DNA from: Arthrobacter sp. ATA002
GTDB lineage: Bacteria; Actinomycetota; Actinomycetes; Actinomycetales; Micrococcaceae
DNA: 64,000 nt
Assembly (NCBI RefSeq): GCF_026898095.1
Contig: NZ_CP114015.1
Span: 1,302,001-1,366,000, forward strand
Direction of reading: 5' to 3'
Position numbers and translations under genes: made by a program. Within the stretch, counting starts at the first letter, position 1. Each line of letters opens with the position of its first letter. Below the pieces are notes generated by a model. The model had not been told where the DNA came from. It saw only the letters and a list, made by a program, of their open reading frames with translations, and did no database searches. This document shows positions 56,186 to 64,000 of the stretch, piece after piece.

Positions 56186-56653
56186 TTAGGCCAGTCCGAG
56201 ATCACGCTCCAGTTTGGCAACATGGCCGGTGGCCTTCACGTTGTACTGGGCCAGTGAAACGGCGCCTTCGGGGTCAACGACCACAGTCGAGCGGATCAGC
56301 CCCTCGTAGGTCTTGCCGTAGTTTTTCTTCTCGCCCCAGGCTCCGTACGCCTCGGCGACGGCGTGGTCCGGATCGGACAGCAGGGGGAAGGTGAGATGTT
56401 CCGCTTCGGCGAACTTCTCCAGCTTGGGCACCGAATCCGGGGAGATGCCGACGACGGCGTATCCGGCGTCCTGGAACTTGTTCAGGTTGTCCCGGAAATC
56501 ACAGGCCTGGGTGGTGCAGCCGGGAGTGGCCGCAGCGGGATAGAAGTACACGATGGTGCTGCGGCCGCGGAAATCGGAGAGCGAGACAGTTGCGGAACCG
56601 GTGGCCGGAAGCGTGAAATCGGGGGCTGTTTCGCCGGGGGACAGGCGGGGCAT
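56186..56653 (-). CDS. bcp: Thioredoxin-dependent peroxiredoxin (Bcp/PrxQ)
   Basis: 155 residues. Reduces hydroperoxides. GETAPDFTLPATGS, IVYFYPAAATPGCTTQACDFRD has the peroxidatic Cys and, five residues on, the resolving Cys of atypical 2-Cys PrxQ enzymes. Later VVGISPDSVPKLEKFAE and FPLLSDPDHAVAEAYGAWG are typical. Divergent from the MarR gene. Confidence 0.95.
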   Translation of the reverse strand: MPRLSPGETAPDFTLPATGSATVSLSDFRGRSTIVYFYPAAATPGCTTQACDFRDNLNKFQDAGYAVVGISPDSVPKLEKFAEAEHLTFPLLSDPDHAVAEAYGAWGEKKNYGKTYEGLIRSTVVVDPEGAVSLAQYNVKATGHVAKLERDLGLA

Positions 56654-56798
56654 AGGTCTCTCCTTGGTATCAATCGGCGCTGTGGCGGTGTTACAGCGCG
56701 ACAGCGCACGGCATGGGTGGCTATCCTAGTTTGTGGTGGATTTGTAGGTTATCCGATCGGCCGTCGAATCCTCATGTTGAAAGGAAGAGTCCTCTTTT

Positions 56799-57392
56799 AT
56801 GCCCGATATGGAGCACTGGCCCACAGGTCGCCTGTTGTCGACCGCGGCACGTCTGGTTGAACACGCCTGGAACGAAAGGCTTGTTCGAATCGGCGTCACG
56901 CACGCCGGAGTGATCGCGTTGGGAGTTCTGGACTCCCAGGGAACCATGACACAGGCCCATCTGGCCCAGCTTGTCCGGGTCCAGGCCCAGACAATGGGAA
57001 AGACTCTCTCGCGGCTCGAAGCCCACGGCCACGTTGCCCGGGTTCGAAATGACTTGGACAGACGCAGCCACATGGTATCCATTACCCCGCAGGGAGTGGA
57101 GGCGCTGCGTGAGGCGCAGAACATCGAGCGCACGCTTATTGAGGGCGGGGAGCTGATGTCGGAAGAGCTGCGCGGGCAGCTGCGCAATGTTATTAGGGAA
57201 CTGGGAAACCCCCGCTGGCAGCTTGCCGTGGATGTTCCGGGGCTGCCCATCCCGGCGGTGCCGTTGGAGGAAATTGCTGCGGAGATCCTACCCGGTGACG
57301 ACGCTTTACCCGGTGACGACGCTTTACCCGGTGACGACGCTTTACCCGGCGACGACGCCGAAACCGCGCCGAAGGCTGCCGAAACCGCTTAG
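56799..57392 (+). CDS. MarR family regulator with C-terminal LPGDDA repeats
   Basis: 197 residues. The winged-helix core is present (TMTQAHLAQLVRVQAQTMGKTLSRLEAHGHV, DRRSHMVSITPQG). After residue about 150 comes a tail unusual for the family: four units of LPGDDA encoded by 18-bp tandem repeats, then an Ala/Glu end. The start is ATG 56799 (GGAAGAG upstream) or ATG 56808. Bcp lies divergently 145 bp away, so a peroxide or redox link is possible, by position only. Confidence 0.88.
   Translation: MPDMEHWPTGRLLSTAARLVEHAWNERLVRIGVTHAGVIALGVLDSQGTMTQAHLAQLVRVQAQTMGKTLSRLEAHGHVARVRNDLDRRSHMVSITPQGVEALREAQNIERTLIEGGELMSEELRGQLRNVIRELGNPRWQLAVDVPGLPIPAVPLEEIAAEILPGDDALPGDDALPGDDALPGDDAETAPKAAETA
57289..57359 (+). 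repeat. 18-bp tandem repeat, four units, in the MarR gene
   Basis: TACCCGGTGACGACGCTT at 57289-57306, 57307-57324 and 57325-57342 (identical), and a fourth unit 57343-57359 with a changed and shortened end. The unit length is a multiple of three, so copy changes keep the frame. Confidence 0.95.
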
Positions 57393-57410
57393 CGGATACT
57401 CAAAGTCATC

Positions 57411-57441
57411 GAGGCGCACCCCTCAGGGGTGCGCCTCTTTG
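57411..57441 (+). terminator. Terminator after the MarR gene
   Basis: GAGGCGCACCCCT and AGGGGTGCGCCTC arms (57411-57437), then TTTGTTTG. Eighteen nt after the stop. Confidence 0.9.
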
Positions 57442-57558
57442 TTTGCTGCGGTCCTCCGGCCCGGGGTGGCCTGCGGCCGGGAAAGCCGTGTGCTTACTGA
57501 TCCGCCAGGAGGTGGCACCACCGGGACCGGCGGAGCAGGAAAAGCCGGCGGAGCAAGA

Positions 57559-57597
57559 AAAAGAGCGGCTCTGCCGGTTTCACCGGTTGAGCCGCTC
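57559..57597 (-). terminator. Terminator after the first tRNA-Lys
   Basis: GAGCGGCTC (57563-57571) pairs with GAGCCGCTC (57589-57597), inner stem CCGG/CCGG; TTTTTCTT follows on the minus strand. Confidence 0.85.
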
Positions 57598-57607
57598 CCT
57601 GATGTGG

Positions 57608-57679
57608 TGCACCCCCGGGACTTGAACCCGGAACCCTCTGATTAAGAGTCAGATGCTCTGCCAATTGAGCTAGAGGTGC
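57608..57679 (-). tRNA. tRNA-Lys (anticodon CTT), acceptor stem one G short
   Basis: Anticodon stem TCTGA/TCAGA with loop CTCTTAA gives CTT (Lys, AAG). D arm GCTCAATTGGCAGAGC and T arm CCGGGTTCAAGTCCCGG are regular. The 5' acceptor strand GCACCTC needs GGGGTGC as its 3' partner, but only five G follow CCC where six are needed. The molecule is 72 nt, one below normal. A lost base in the run at 57612-57616 is the likely reason. Confidence 0.9.
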
Positions 57680-57876
57680 ATTTGCCGCAGTGACCTTCGC
57701 CGGTTTGAACCGGCGGTTTGTCATCCGCAACGACAGACAACACTACCAGTGTTTCCGGGCTGCGGCTAACCGTTCGGGCGGTGCCTGCCGAAGTGAGAGC
57801 TAAATCATGCCGGTGGGGCGCCGGTGCCGTCCGGCGGGCGCAAACAGCCCTTGGCGGCGGCGTCCCGTCCGTGGAC

Positions 57877-57924
57877 AAAAAATAACCCCGCGGCGCCTGG
57901 AAATGATCCTGGCTCCGCGGGGTT
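57877..57924 (-). terminator. Terminator after the second tRNA-Lys
   Basis: AACCCCGCGG (57884-57893) pairs with CCGCGGGGTT (57915-57924); a run of seven A on the plus strand gives a T tract on the minus strand. Confidence 0.85.
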
Positions 57925-57931
57925 TTCTTTG

Positions 57932-58002
57932 TGCACCCCGGGACTTGAACCCGGAACCCTCTGATTAAGAGTCAGATGCTCTGCCAATTGAGCTAGAGGT
58001 GC
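57932..58002 (-). tRNA. Second tRNA-Lys (anticodon CTT), acceptor stem two G short
   Basis: Same sequence as the copy at 57608-57679 except that the acceptor/T-stem run has four G instead of five (six expected). 71 nt. The flanking sequences differ, so this is a second gene and not a repeated read. Run shortening to different lengths in two otherwise identical genes points to sequencing error. Confidence 0.88.
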
Positions 58003-58114
58003 CTTTTGTTTTGGCGAGTAGACCGCGCATTTCCGCCCGATTTGCTCTCCGCAACGACATGAAACATTACCAGCACTTTCCGGAAAAGAAAAACGCGGTC
58101 TGCCGCCCCCTCCT

Positions 58115-58624
58115 TTAGGGACGGGCGCTGCCGGGATGGTCCCAGCAGCGGCGGGCTTCGGCGGGCGAAACCACCAGTTCCAGCGGGCTTCCGTCCCAGT
58201 CGGAGCTGTTGTCCACCACCCAGGTCCTCGCCGGCCGCGGGTCCTCGGGACCGGCGGGCTCACCGGAATCGGCGCCGGGATCGGCGGGGTCGGCGGGCTC
58301 AAGGGGATCACCGGAATCGGCGCCGGGAACCTCCGCGTCTGAGGTGTCCATGCCGGCGCCGGGCCCGGGGCCGACGGCCGTGACGGTATCGCGCGGGACC
58401 GGAGTAACGGGGAGGGCTTTCTGATTTTCCGAATCGGCGCCGGCCGGAGGGGATCCGGGGCTTGGAAGTACGGGAAGCGGCCCGGTGCCTGCATCTTCGG
58501 CACTGATCCTCGTGGCCTGCTGCACCGCACTATTGCGCAGGATCCGCCGCACCAGTGCGCCCCCGGCGGCACTGAGACCCGCCGCGGTAAGGACGGCTGC
58601 GGAGGTTAACAGGGAGCGTTTCAC
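58115..58624 (-). CDS. Membrane-anchored or secreted protein, Pro/Gly/Asp-rich
   Basis: 169 residues from GTG 58624, with CAGGAAGG upstream. An N-terminal hydrophobic segment (LLTSAAVLTAAGLSAAGGALV) may be a signal or anchor. A disordered region follows with repeated PGADSG, EPADP and DPADP units, and a short C-terminal motif (DGSPLELVVSPAEARRCW). I recognise no family. Function unknown. Confidence 0.6.
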   Translation of the reverse strand: MKRSLLTSAAVLTAAGLSAAGGALVRRILRNSAVQQATRISAEDAGTGPLPVLPSPGSPPAGADSENQKALPVTPVPRDTVTAVGPGPGAGMDTSDAEVPGADSGDPLEPADPADPGADSGEPAGPEDPRPARTWVVDNSSDWDGSPLELVVSPAEARRCWDHPGSARP

Positions 58625-58756
58625 ATCGTTGCCTTCCTGGGATGCGGGAGTACATCGGTGCGGGAGCCGGACGCCGGGACAACTCCGGCCGCTCCTTGAC
58701 GTTACGGCCGGTTTCGGTGCAGTGTCCAGAGTCCCGGGTGTCCGGGGCCCGGGCGC

Positions 58757-58762
58757 TAGGCT
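58757..58762 (+). promoter_or_regulatory. -10 box (TAGGCT) before the 2-hydroxyacid dehydrogenase
   Basis: TAGGCT is 7 nt before ATG 58770, leaderless spacing; no ribosome-binding site between. Confidence 0.4.
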
Positions 58763-58769
58763 GTCTGGC

Positions 58770-59726
58770 ATGAATGAGGAATTCCGTCCGGTCCGGACCA
58801 TCACCCTGCCCACTGAAGAACTCCTGGAGGCCGTGAGCCCGCTGCCGGAAGGCATCCGTGCGGGTGTCTGGGACGTTGTGGGGGAGCCTGAGGGGCTCGC
58901 CTATGACGAGATCGACGCCGTCGTGCTGCCCTACGGTGCCGGCAGCGACTGGCAGGAAGCCCTGGACCGGGTGCCCAACCTGAAGATGCTGCAGGCCCAG
59001 TCCACCGGCTATGACGGCCTGCCCGAACTCGTGGGACCCGGCGTCGCCGTCGTCAGCGCCGCGGGAGTCCATGTGGCCGGTACCGCGGAGCTTGCCGTGG
59101 CCTTGATGCTGGCTTCGCTCCGCGGCGTGGACGCCGCGGTCCGCAATGCCCAAAGCGAAACCTGGGACAGCCGCCGTTTCCCGGGGCTGGCGGACCGGAG
59201 GGTCCTGCTGGTGGGGGTCGGCGGGATCGGTGCGGCCATCGCACAGCGGCTGGAGCCGTTCGAAGTCGAGCTGACGAGGGTGGGAAGCCGCGCGCGCACC
59301 GATGACCACGGTGCCGTCCATGGTGCGGAGGAGCTCGTGGAGCTCGCCGGCGATGCCGAGGTTCTGGTGGTGATCACTCCGCTGACCGAACACACGCACC
59401 ATCTGGTCAACAAGGAGGTCCTCGCGGCGCTGCCGGACGGTGCACTTGTCGTCAACGTGGCACGCGGCCCCGTCGTCGACACCGATGCCCTGACCGCCGA
59501 AGTCCTGTCCGGCCGCCTGTATGCCGCACTCGACGTCGTTGATCCCGAACCGCTGCCGGCCGGCCATCCGCTGTGGCAGGCCCCGAACGCCCTCATCACC
59601 CCGCACGTGGGCGGGAACACCGGGGCCTTTGTGCCGCGGATCCGCAAACTGCTCAAGGAGCAGGTCGAGCGGCTGGGCCGGGGAGAGGAGCCCCTGAACC
59701 TGGTGCGGCGCGGCCCGTGGAGCTGA
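58770..59726 (+). CDS. 2-hydroxyacid dehydrogenase (D-isomer specific, NAD-binding)
   Basis: 318 residues. VLLVGVGGIGAAIAQRLEPF is the NAD-binding Rossmann motif, then VVITPLTEHTHHLVNKEVLAALPDGALVVNVARG (catalytic Arg region in NVARG), DVVDPEPLPAGHPLW (Glu) and NALITPHVGG (catalytic His). The exact substrate (hydroxypyruvate, glyoxylate, phosphoglycerate-like) cannot be told. Alone between terminators. Confidence 0.93.
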   Translation: MNEEFRPVRTITLPTEELLEAVSPLPEGIRAGVWDVVGEPEGLAYDEIDAVVLPYGAGSDWQEALDRVPNLKMLQAQSTGYDGLPELVGPGVAVVSAAGVHVAGTAELAVALMLASLRGVDAAVRNAQSETWDSRRFPGLADRRVLLVGVGGIGAAIAQRLEPFEVELTRVGSRARTDDHGAVHGAEELVELAGDAEVLVVITPLTEHTHHLVNKEVLAALPDGALVVNVARGPVVDTDALTAEVLSGRLYAALDVVDPEPLPAGHPLWQAPNALITPHVGGNTGAFVPRIRKLLKEQVERLGRGEEPLNLVRRGPWS

Positions 59727-59736
59727 TCGACGGCGG

Positions 59737-59775
59737 CCGCCCGGCCGGGTGACCCGGATCCGCCCGGCCGGGCGG
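59737..59775. terminator. Bidirectional hairpin
   Basis: 13-bp perfect arms (CCGCCCGGCCGGG, 59737-59749 and its complement at 59763-59775) between convergent genes. No T tract. Confidence 0.65.
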
Positions 59776-59784
59776 ACCCGGGGC

Positions 59785-60225
59785 TCAGGCCAGGGTCAGG
59801 AAGTGATCCACGAAGGCCCCGAAGTCCTCGAGGTCGGCGGCCTGCTCGATAATCCGCAGGCTGTCCCCGTACTCCGGGAGTGGGGCGCTCGCCTGCACCT
59901 GGAAGCGGAAGATGCGTCCGGTGTTTGTGCCGACCTCGAAGTCTCCGGTATTGACTTCCTCCGTGTGGGAGAGGTTCGTGGAGTTCACGGCTGTGGGAGG
60001 CTCGAGCCCGGCCAGGGTTGCGGTGTCGAACGGAGCGAACACGAGTTCTGCCGGACGCCAGCGGTAACCCACCACGTAGTAGTCCTCCGCCCCGTCGCCG
60101 CCGGGTCCGGCGCAGACCAGGTTGTAGTCGCCGTAGTTGGGAATCTGCGACTCGAACACATGCCGGAGCACTGCCTTGATGTCATCGCTGGAGGGCTGGT
60201 CGCGGAATGCTGGTGCCGAAGTCAT
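59785..60225 (-). CDS. Conserved-looking soluble protein of unknown function
   Basis: 146 residues. It has no signal peptide, membrane segment or catalytic motif I know. Composition is balanced, with aromatic-rich strands (YGDYNLVCAGPGG, DYYVVGYRWRPAELVFAPFD), suggesting a small beta-rich fold. It is divergent from ilvD. Confidence 0.7.
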   Translation of the reverse strand: MTSAPAFRDQPSSDDIKAVLRHVFESQIPNYGDYNLVCAGPGGDGAEDYYVVGYRWRPAELVFAPFDTATLAGLEPPTAVNSTNLSHTEEVNTGDFEVGTNTGRIFRFQVQASAPLPEYGDSLRIIEQAADLEDFGAFVDHFLTLA

Positions 60226-60372
60226 TCCCCCAGTCTACGAACACCTGCCCCGATCGGCGGAAGTCCCGCCCGGGAAGACACCAGAGGAAACAGGGTCGTT
60301 CCACACTGTTCATGTCCCGTAACAACCGGCGCGTACGCCCGTCACATGCTCCGGGGAGCGGCGCACAGGTCC

Positions 60373-60378
60373 TAAGAT
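60373..60378 (+). promoter_or_regulatory. -10 box (TAAGAT) before ilvD
   Basis: TAAGAT is 6 nt before ATG 60385, so ilvD is probably leaderless. Confidence 0.45.
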
Positions 60379-60384
60379 CGAAAC

Positions 60385-62088
60385 ATGAGCTTGGAGAACA
60401 CCCCTGACATCAAACCCCGCAGCCGAGTAGTCACCGACGGGATCCACGCAGCCCCGGCACGGGGCATGTTCCGCGCCGTGGGGATGGGAGACGACGATTT
60501 CGCCAAACCGCAGATCGGCGTCGCCAGTTCCTGGAACGAAATTACTCCCTGCAACCTCTCCCTGAACCGGCTGGCCCAGGGCGCCAAGGAAGGCGTCCAC
60601 GCCGGCGGCGGATTCCCGATGCAGTTCGGCACCATTTCCGTGTCCGACGGTATTTCCATGGGGCACGAGGGCATGCACTTCTCCCTCGTATCCCGTGAGG
60701 TCATCGCCGACTCCGTGGAAACCGTGATGATGGCCGAGCGGCTGGACGGCTCCATCCTGCTGGCCGGCTGCGACAAGTCACTGCCCGGCATGCTCATGGC
60801 AGCGGCCCGCCTGGACCTCTCCAGCGTCTTCCTCTACGCCGGGTCGATCATGCCCGGCTTCGCCAAGATGGAAGACGGCACCGAGCGCGAGGTGACCCTC
60901 ATCGACGCGTTCGAAGCAGTGGGCGCCTGCGCCGCGGGCAAGATGAGCCTGAAGGACCTGGACACCATTGAGCGCGCCATCTGCCCCGGCGAAGGTGCCT
61001 GCGGCGGCATGTACACCGCCAACACCATGGCCTGCATTGGCGAGGCGCTGGGCATGTCGCTGCCCGGCTCCGCCGCTCCGCCCTCGGCTGACCGCCGCCG
61101 CGACGAGTTTGCCCGCAAGTCCGGTGAAGCCGTGGTCAACCTGCTGCGCAAGGGCATCACCGCCCGCGACATCATGACCAAGAAGGCCTTCGAGAACGCC
61201 ATTGCCGTCACCATGGCCTTCGGCGGGTCCACCAACGCCGTCCTGCACCTGCTCGCCATCGCCCGCGAAGCGCACGTGGACCTGACGCTGGAGGACTTCA
61301 ACCGCATCGGCGACAGGATCCCGCACCTGGGCGATCTGAAGCCGTTTGGCCGCTACGTGATGCACGACGTCGACAAGATCGGCGGCGTGCCGGTCATCAT
61401 GAAGGCACTGCTCGACGCCGGCCTGATCCACGGCGACTGCCTTACCGTCACGGGAAAGACCGTGGCCGAAAACCTGGCCTCCATCAATCCGCCGGATCCC
61501 GACGGCAAGGTCCTGCGCGCCATGGACAACCCGATACACAAGACCGGCGGCATCACCGTCCTGCACGGATCCATGGCACCGGAAGGCGCCGTGGTGAAGA
61601 GCGCCGGCTTCGACGCCGACATCTTCGAAGGCACCGCCCGCGTGTTCGAACGCGAGCAGGGCGCGCTGGATGCCCTCGACAACGGCGAAATCCACGCCGG
61701 CGACGTCGTCGTCATCCGGTATGAAGGGCCCAAGGGCGGCCCGGGCATGCGCGAAATGCTCGCCATCACCGGCGCCATCAAGGGCGCCGGCCTGGGCAAG
61801 GATGTCCTGCTGCTGACCGACGGCCGGTTCTCCGGCGGCACCACCGGCCTGTGCATCGGCCACGTGGCTCCGGAAGCGGTCGACGGCGGCCCCATCGCCT
61901 TCGTGAAGGACGGTGACCGGATCCGCGTGGACATCGCAGCCCGCAGCTTTGACCTGCTGGTGGACGCCGAAGAACTCGAAGCGCGCAAGGTTGGCTGGAA
62001 GCCGCTGCCCGGCAAGTTCACCACCGGCGTCCTGGGCAAGTACACCAAGCTGGTCAACTCGGCCTCCACCGGCGCGTACTGCGGGTGA
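60385..62088 (+). CDS. ilvD: Dihydroxy-acid dehydratase
   Basis: 567 residues, full length. Dehydrates dihydroxyacids in valine, isoleucine and leucine synthesis, using an iron-sulfur cluster. Cluster Cys in [20 protein letters not shown] and [14 protein letters not shown]. Further family motifs: [38 protein letters not shown] and the catalytic Ser near the end. Sits 412 bp before ilvB, with a terminator after it. Confidence 0.96.
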   Translation: MSLENTPDIKPRSRVVTDGIHAAPARGMFRAVGMGDDDFAKPQIGVASSWNEITPCNLSLNRLAQGAKEGVHAGGGFPMQFGTISVSDGISMGHEGMHFSLVSREVIADSVETVMMAERLDGSILLAGCDKSLPGMLMAAARLDLSSVFLYAGSIMPGFAKMEDGTEREVTLIDAFEAVGACAAGKMSLKDLDTIERAICPGEGACGGMYTANTMACIGEALGMSLPGSAAPPSADRRRDEFARKSGEAVVNLLRKGITARDIMTKKAFENAIAVTMAFGGSTNAVLHLLAIAREAHVDLTLEDFNRIGDRIPHLGDLKPFGRYVMHDVDKIGGVPVIMKALLDAGLIHGDCLTVTGKTVAENLASINPPDPDGKVLRAMDNPIHKTGGITVLHGSMAPEGAVVKSAGFDADIFEGTARVFEREQGALDALDNGEIHAGDVVVIRYEGPKGGPGMREMLAITGAIKGAGLGKDVLLLTDGRFSGGTTGLCIGHVAPEAVDGGPIAFVKDGDRIRVDIAARSFDLLVDAEELEARKVGWKPLPGKFTTGVLGKYTKLVNSASTGAYCG

Positions 62089-62143
62089 AACCTCCCGGCT
62101 CGCAGGCGCTGAGCGCCTGCGAGCCGGGGCCCTCGGTTTCACC
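62084..62143 (+). terminator. Two-tier terminator after ilvD
   Basis: An inner 14-bp perfect stem (62096-62109 with 62113-62126) is enclosed by an outer 9-bp stem, GGTGAAACC (62084-62092) with GGTTTCACC (62135-62143), followed by TTTATTA. The outer arm includes the ilvD stop codon. Confidence 0.8.
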
Positions 62144-62263
62144 TTTATTAAGCCCTGCCGCCTTATGGAGGAAGGCACCCGCTGGCGCGGATGTCAGCGG
62201 GGCCGGCGGCGCGTCCATGATGCGGACCAGCTGTCCAAATAGTGAGACCCGGAACGGTTTCAG
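62144..62263 (+). other. Spacer before the ilvB promoter
   Basis: No ORF with a ribosome-binding site and no hairpin of note. It separates the ilvD terminator from the ilvB promoter. Confidence 0.4.
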
Positions 62264-62292
62264 TTGACAGTGCCACAGGGGTTGGGAAGACT
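62264..62292 (+). promoter_or_regulatory. ilvB promoter
   Basis: TTGACA (62264-62269), a perfect -35, then 17 nt and AAGACT (62287-62292). Transcription would start close to ATG 62300, so the leader peptide may be leaderless. Confidence 0.65.
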
Positions 62293-62299
62293 GAACGGT

Positions 62300-62341
62300 A
62301 TGCAGATCGTACCCGTCGTCCTTACCAAGCGCGTGGCCTAA
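62300..62341 (+). CDS. ilvL: ilvB leader peptide (attenuator)
   Basis: Thirteen residues, MQIVPVVLTKRVA, TAA at 62339-62341. One Ile, four Val and one Leu: nearly half are branched-chain residues. It lies 30 nt before the left half of a strong terminator and 159 nt before ilvB. This is the classic layout for attenuation: ribosome stalling on Ile/Val/Leu codons prevents the terminator. Too short for gene callers. ilv attenuators have been described in Actinobacteria, so the kind of system is known; this instance is read from sequence. Confidence 0.8.
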   Translation: MQIVPVVLTKRVA

Positions 62342-62370
62342 CCGCCGAGCTTGCAAGAACGTCACGCGCG

Positions 62371-62407
62371 AACCCCTACGGAGCCAACCGGCACGAGGGG
62401 TTTTTTT
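62371..62407 (+). terminator. Attenuator terminator before ilvB
   Basis: AACCCCT (62371-62377) pairs with AGGGGTT (62396-62402), with further partial pairing in the loop, and seven T (62401-62407). Strong intrinsic terminator 94 nt before the ilvB start. Confidence 0.88.
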
Positions 62408-62500
62408 ATTGGCTTCAGACAAAGCACAAAAGCCGGCCCGGGCTAACCGTCCGGACGGCCGCCGCAGATCACATGAATAAGTATCCGTAAGGAAGTCTTT

Positions 62501-64000
62501 ATGAGTAAGGGATCGCCAATCAGCCCGTCGCTGATGGCCAACAAGGCCAGCGTTGCCGCCAAGGCGGCCGCGGCCAAGACACGTGATGTGGCCTCTTCCA
62601 TCTCCACCCCTCCGACGTCGTGGACAACCGGGTCCAGGGCCCCAACAACGTGGTTCCGCCCACCGAGATGACCGGTTCCAAGGCCATCGTCCGGGCGCTG
62701 GAAGAACTCGGAGTCGATGACATTTTCGGCCTGCCCGGCGGCGCGATCCTCCCGACCTATGACCCGCTCATGGACTCGACCAAGATTCGGCATATCCTGG
62801 TCCGCCACGAACAGGGCGCCGGCCACGCCGCCGAAGGCTATGCCATGGTCACCGGCCGCGCCGGTGTCTGCATCGCGACGTCGGGCCCGGGTGCCACCAA
62901 CCTGGTGACCGCCATCGCCGACGCGCATATGGATTCCGTTCCCATGGTCGCGATCACCGGCCAGGTCTCCAGCGCCTTCATCGGCACCGATGCCTTCCAG
63001 GAAGCCGACATCGTGGGCATCACCATGCCCATCACCAAGCACTCCTACCTGGTGACCAACGCCGACGACATCCCCCGGGTCCTGGCCGAAGCGTTCCACA
63101 TTGCCACCACGGGCCGCCCCGGCCCGGTGCTGGTGGACATCTCCAAGGACGCTCAGCAGGCCAAGACCATGTTCTCCTGGCCGCCCAGGATCGACCTCCC
63201 GGGTTACCGGACGGTGGTCCGCGGACACTCCAAACAGGTGCGCGAAGCCGCCCGCCTGATTGCTGCGTCCCAGCGGCCCGTGTTCTATGTGGGCGGCGGC
63301 GTGCTCAAGGCAGACGCCTCGGCCGAGCTCCTGGAACTGGCTGAACTGGTGGGTGCACCCGTCGTCACCACGCTCCAGGCCCGCGGAGTCTTCCCTGATT
63401 CGCACCGCCAGCACGCCGGCATGCCGGGCATGCACGGCTCGGTGTCCGCGGTCACCGCACTCCAGCAGTCCGACCTGCTCATCACGCTCGGCGCCCGCTT
63501 TGATGACCGCGTCACCGGCGTCCTGTCCTCCTTCGCTCCCGGCGCCAAGGTCATCCACGCCGACATCGACCCGGCGGAGATCTCGAAAAACCGTCCGGCG
63601 GACGTGCCGATCGTCGGATCCGTCAAGGAAATCATCCCGGAGCTGAGCGACGCCGTCCGCTTGCAGTTCGCCGAGGAACGTCCGGACATCGCTCCGTGGT
63701 GGGCCATTATCGACCGGCTCCGTGAAACCTATCCGATGGGCTTCAGCGAGCCCGAGGACGGACAGATTGCCCCGCAGAAGGTCATCGAGCGCATCGGCGC
63801 GCTCACCGGTCCGGAAGGCGTCTACGTGGCCGGGGTTGGCCAGCACCAAATGTGGGCCGCGCAGTTCATCAAGTACGAGCGTCCCCGCGCCTGGCTGAAC
63901 TCGGGCGGCCTCGGCACCATGGGCTATTCGGTTCCGGCGGCCATGGGCGCCAAGGTCGGCAACCCGGACCGGGTGGTCTGGGCGATCGACGGCGACGGCT
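62501..64000 (+). CDS. ilvB: Acetolactate synthase large subunit, partial, one frameshift
   Basis: First enzyme of branched-chain amino acid synthesis (ThDP, FAD). ATG 62501 has AAGGAAG 6 nt upstream. The first 33 codons, ending DVASS, are a hydrophilic extension; the frame then shifts. One added C at CC 62598-62599 gives [19 protein letters not shown] and joins the conserved part: [29 protein letters not shown] (ThDP-activating Glu), [14 protein letters not shown] and [11 protein letters not shown]. The frame is open to the right edge ([14 protein letters not shown], start of the ThDP-binding GDG). Unrepaired, it would stop at about codon 59. Confidence 0.93.

Noticed and set aside
57289-57359. 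CRISPR-like array
   Set aside because: The units are directly adjacent without spacers, in frame within a coding region.
62144-62300. T-box or riboswitch before ilvB
   Set aside because: No T-box or riboswitch core could be found; the leader peptide and terminator explain the region.

Overview
The window is a stretch of high-GC actinobacterial chromosome, most like the Micrococcaceae (Arthrobacter and relatives). This rests on gene content and order: clpS - DUF2017 - murI - metallo-hydrolase - rph - rdgB, a DUF3039 gene beside a DEAD/DEAH helicase, an NrtR-nadA-nadB-nadC-nifS operon, an AcrB-type RND pump without a fusion protein, a fused DppD-DppF ATPase, and an ilvD followed by an attenuated ilvB. 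It also rests on frequent GTG starts and on many -10 boxes placed 6-7 nt before an ATG. I see no phage, insertion sequence, plasmid function or CRISPR array.

Layout. 1-7.3 kb: start of a minus-strand gene, a membrane protein, a YbbN-like thioredoxin/TPR protein, an old-yellow-enzyme oxidoreductase, an ABC exporter pair and a DUF3039 protein. 7.3-12 kb: an MFS pseudogene, a helicase, and the nicotinate/nicotinamide salvage pair pncB-pncA. 12-19.5 kb: clpS to rdgB, DedA, a DEDDh exonuclease with a probable BRCT tail and an ADP-ribosylglycohydrolase. 19.5-26.6 kb: aquaporin, SbcD-SbcC and an MFS transporter. 26.6-31.9 kb: small proteins, a soluble Ser/Thr kinase, an alpha/beta hydrolase, an amino-acid permease and an Lrp/AsnC regulator. 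31.9-38.2 kb: a GNAT remnant and the de novo NAD operon with its NrtR regulator. 38.2-45.5 kb: an M20 peptidase and an RND-LLM-MarR-SDR cluster. 45.6-56 kb: malate:quinone oxidoreductase, a peptide ABC importer with two binding proteins, and a fasciclin lipoprotein. 56-64 kb: tRNA-Leu, Bcp peroxiredoxin, MarR, two tRNA-Lys genes, a 2-hydroxyacid dehydrogenase, ilvD, and ilvB with a leader-peptide attenuator.

Two points matter to anyone reusing this annotation. First, at least thirteen otherwise well conserved genes are interrupted by small frameshifts. Nearly all are single-base losses at a run of identical bases (G or C, once A). Two tRNA-Lys genes are short by one and two G in the same acceptor-stem run. 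I read this as uncorrected homopolymer error in the assembly rather than gene decay, and I give each such gene its full expected extent with the frameshift noted. Two loci look truly degraded: an MFS gene at 7.3-8.0 kb and a GNAT gene at 31.9-32.2 kb. Second, the clearest regulatory finding is the ilvB leader, whose 13-residue peptide carries six branched-chain residues ahead of a strong terminator.

NAD metabolism is over-represented. Salvage (pncA, pncB), de novo synthesis (nadABC with nifS), the NrtR regulator and an ADP-ribosylglycohydrolase all lie within about 30 kb.
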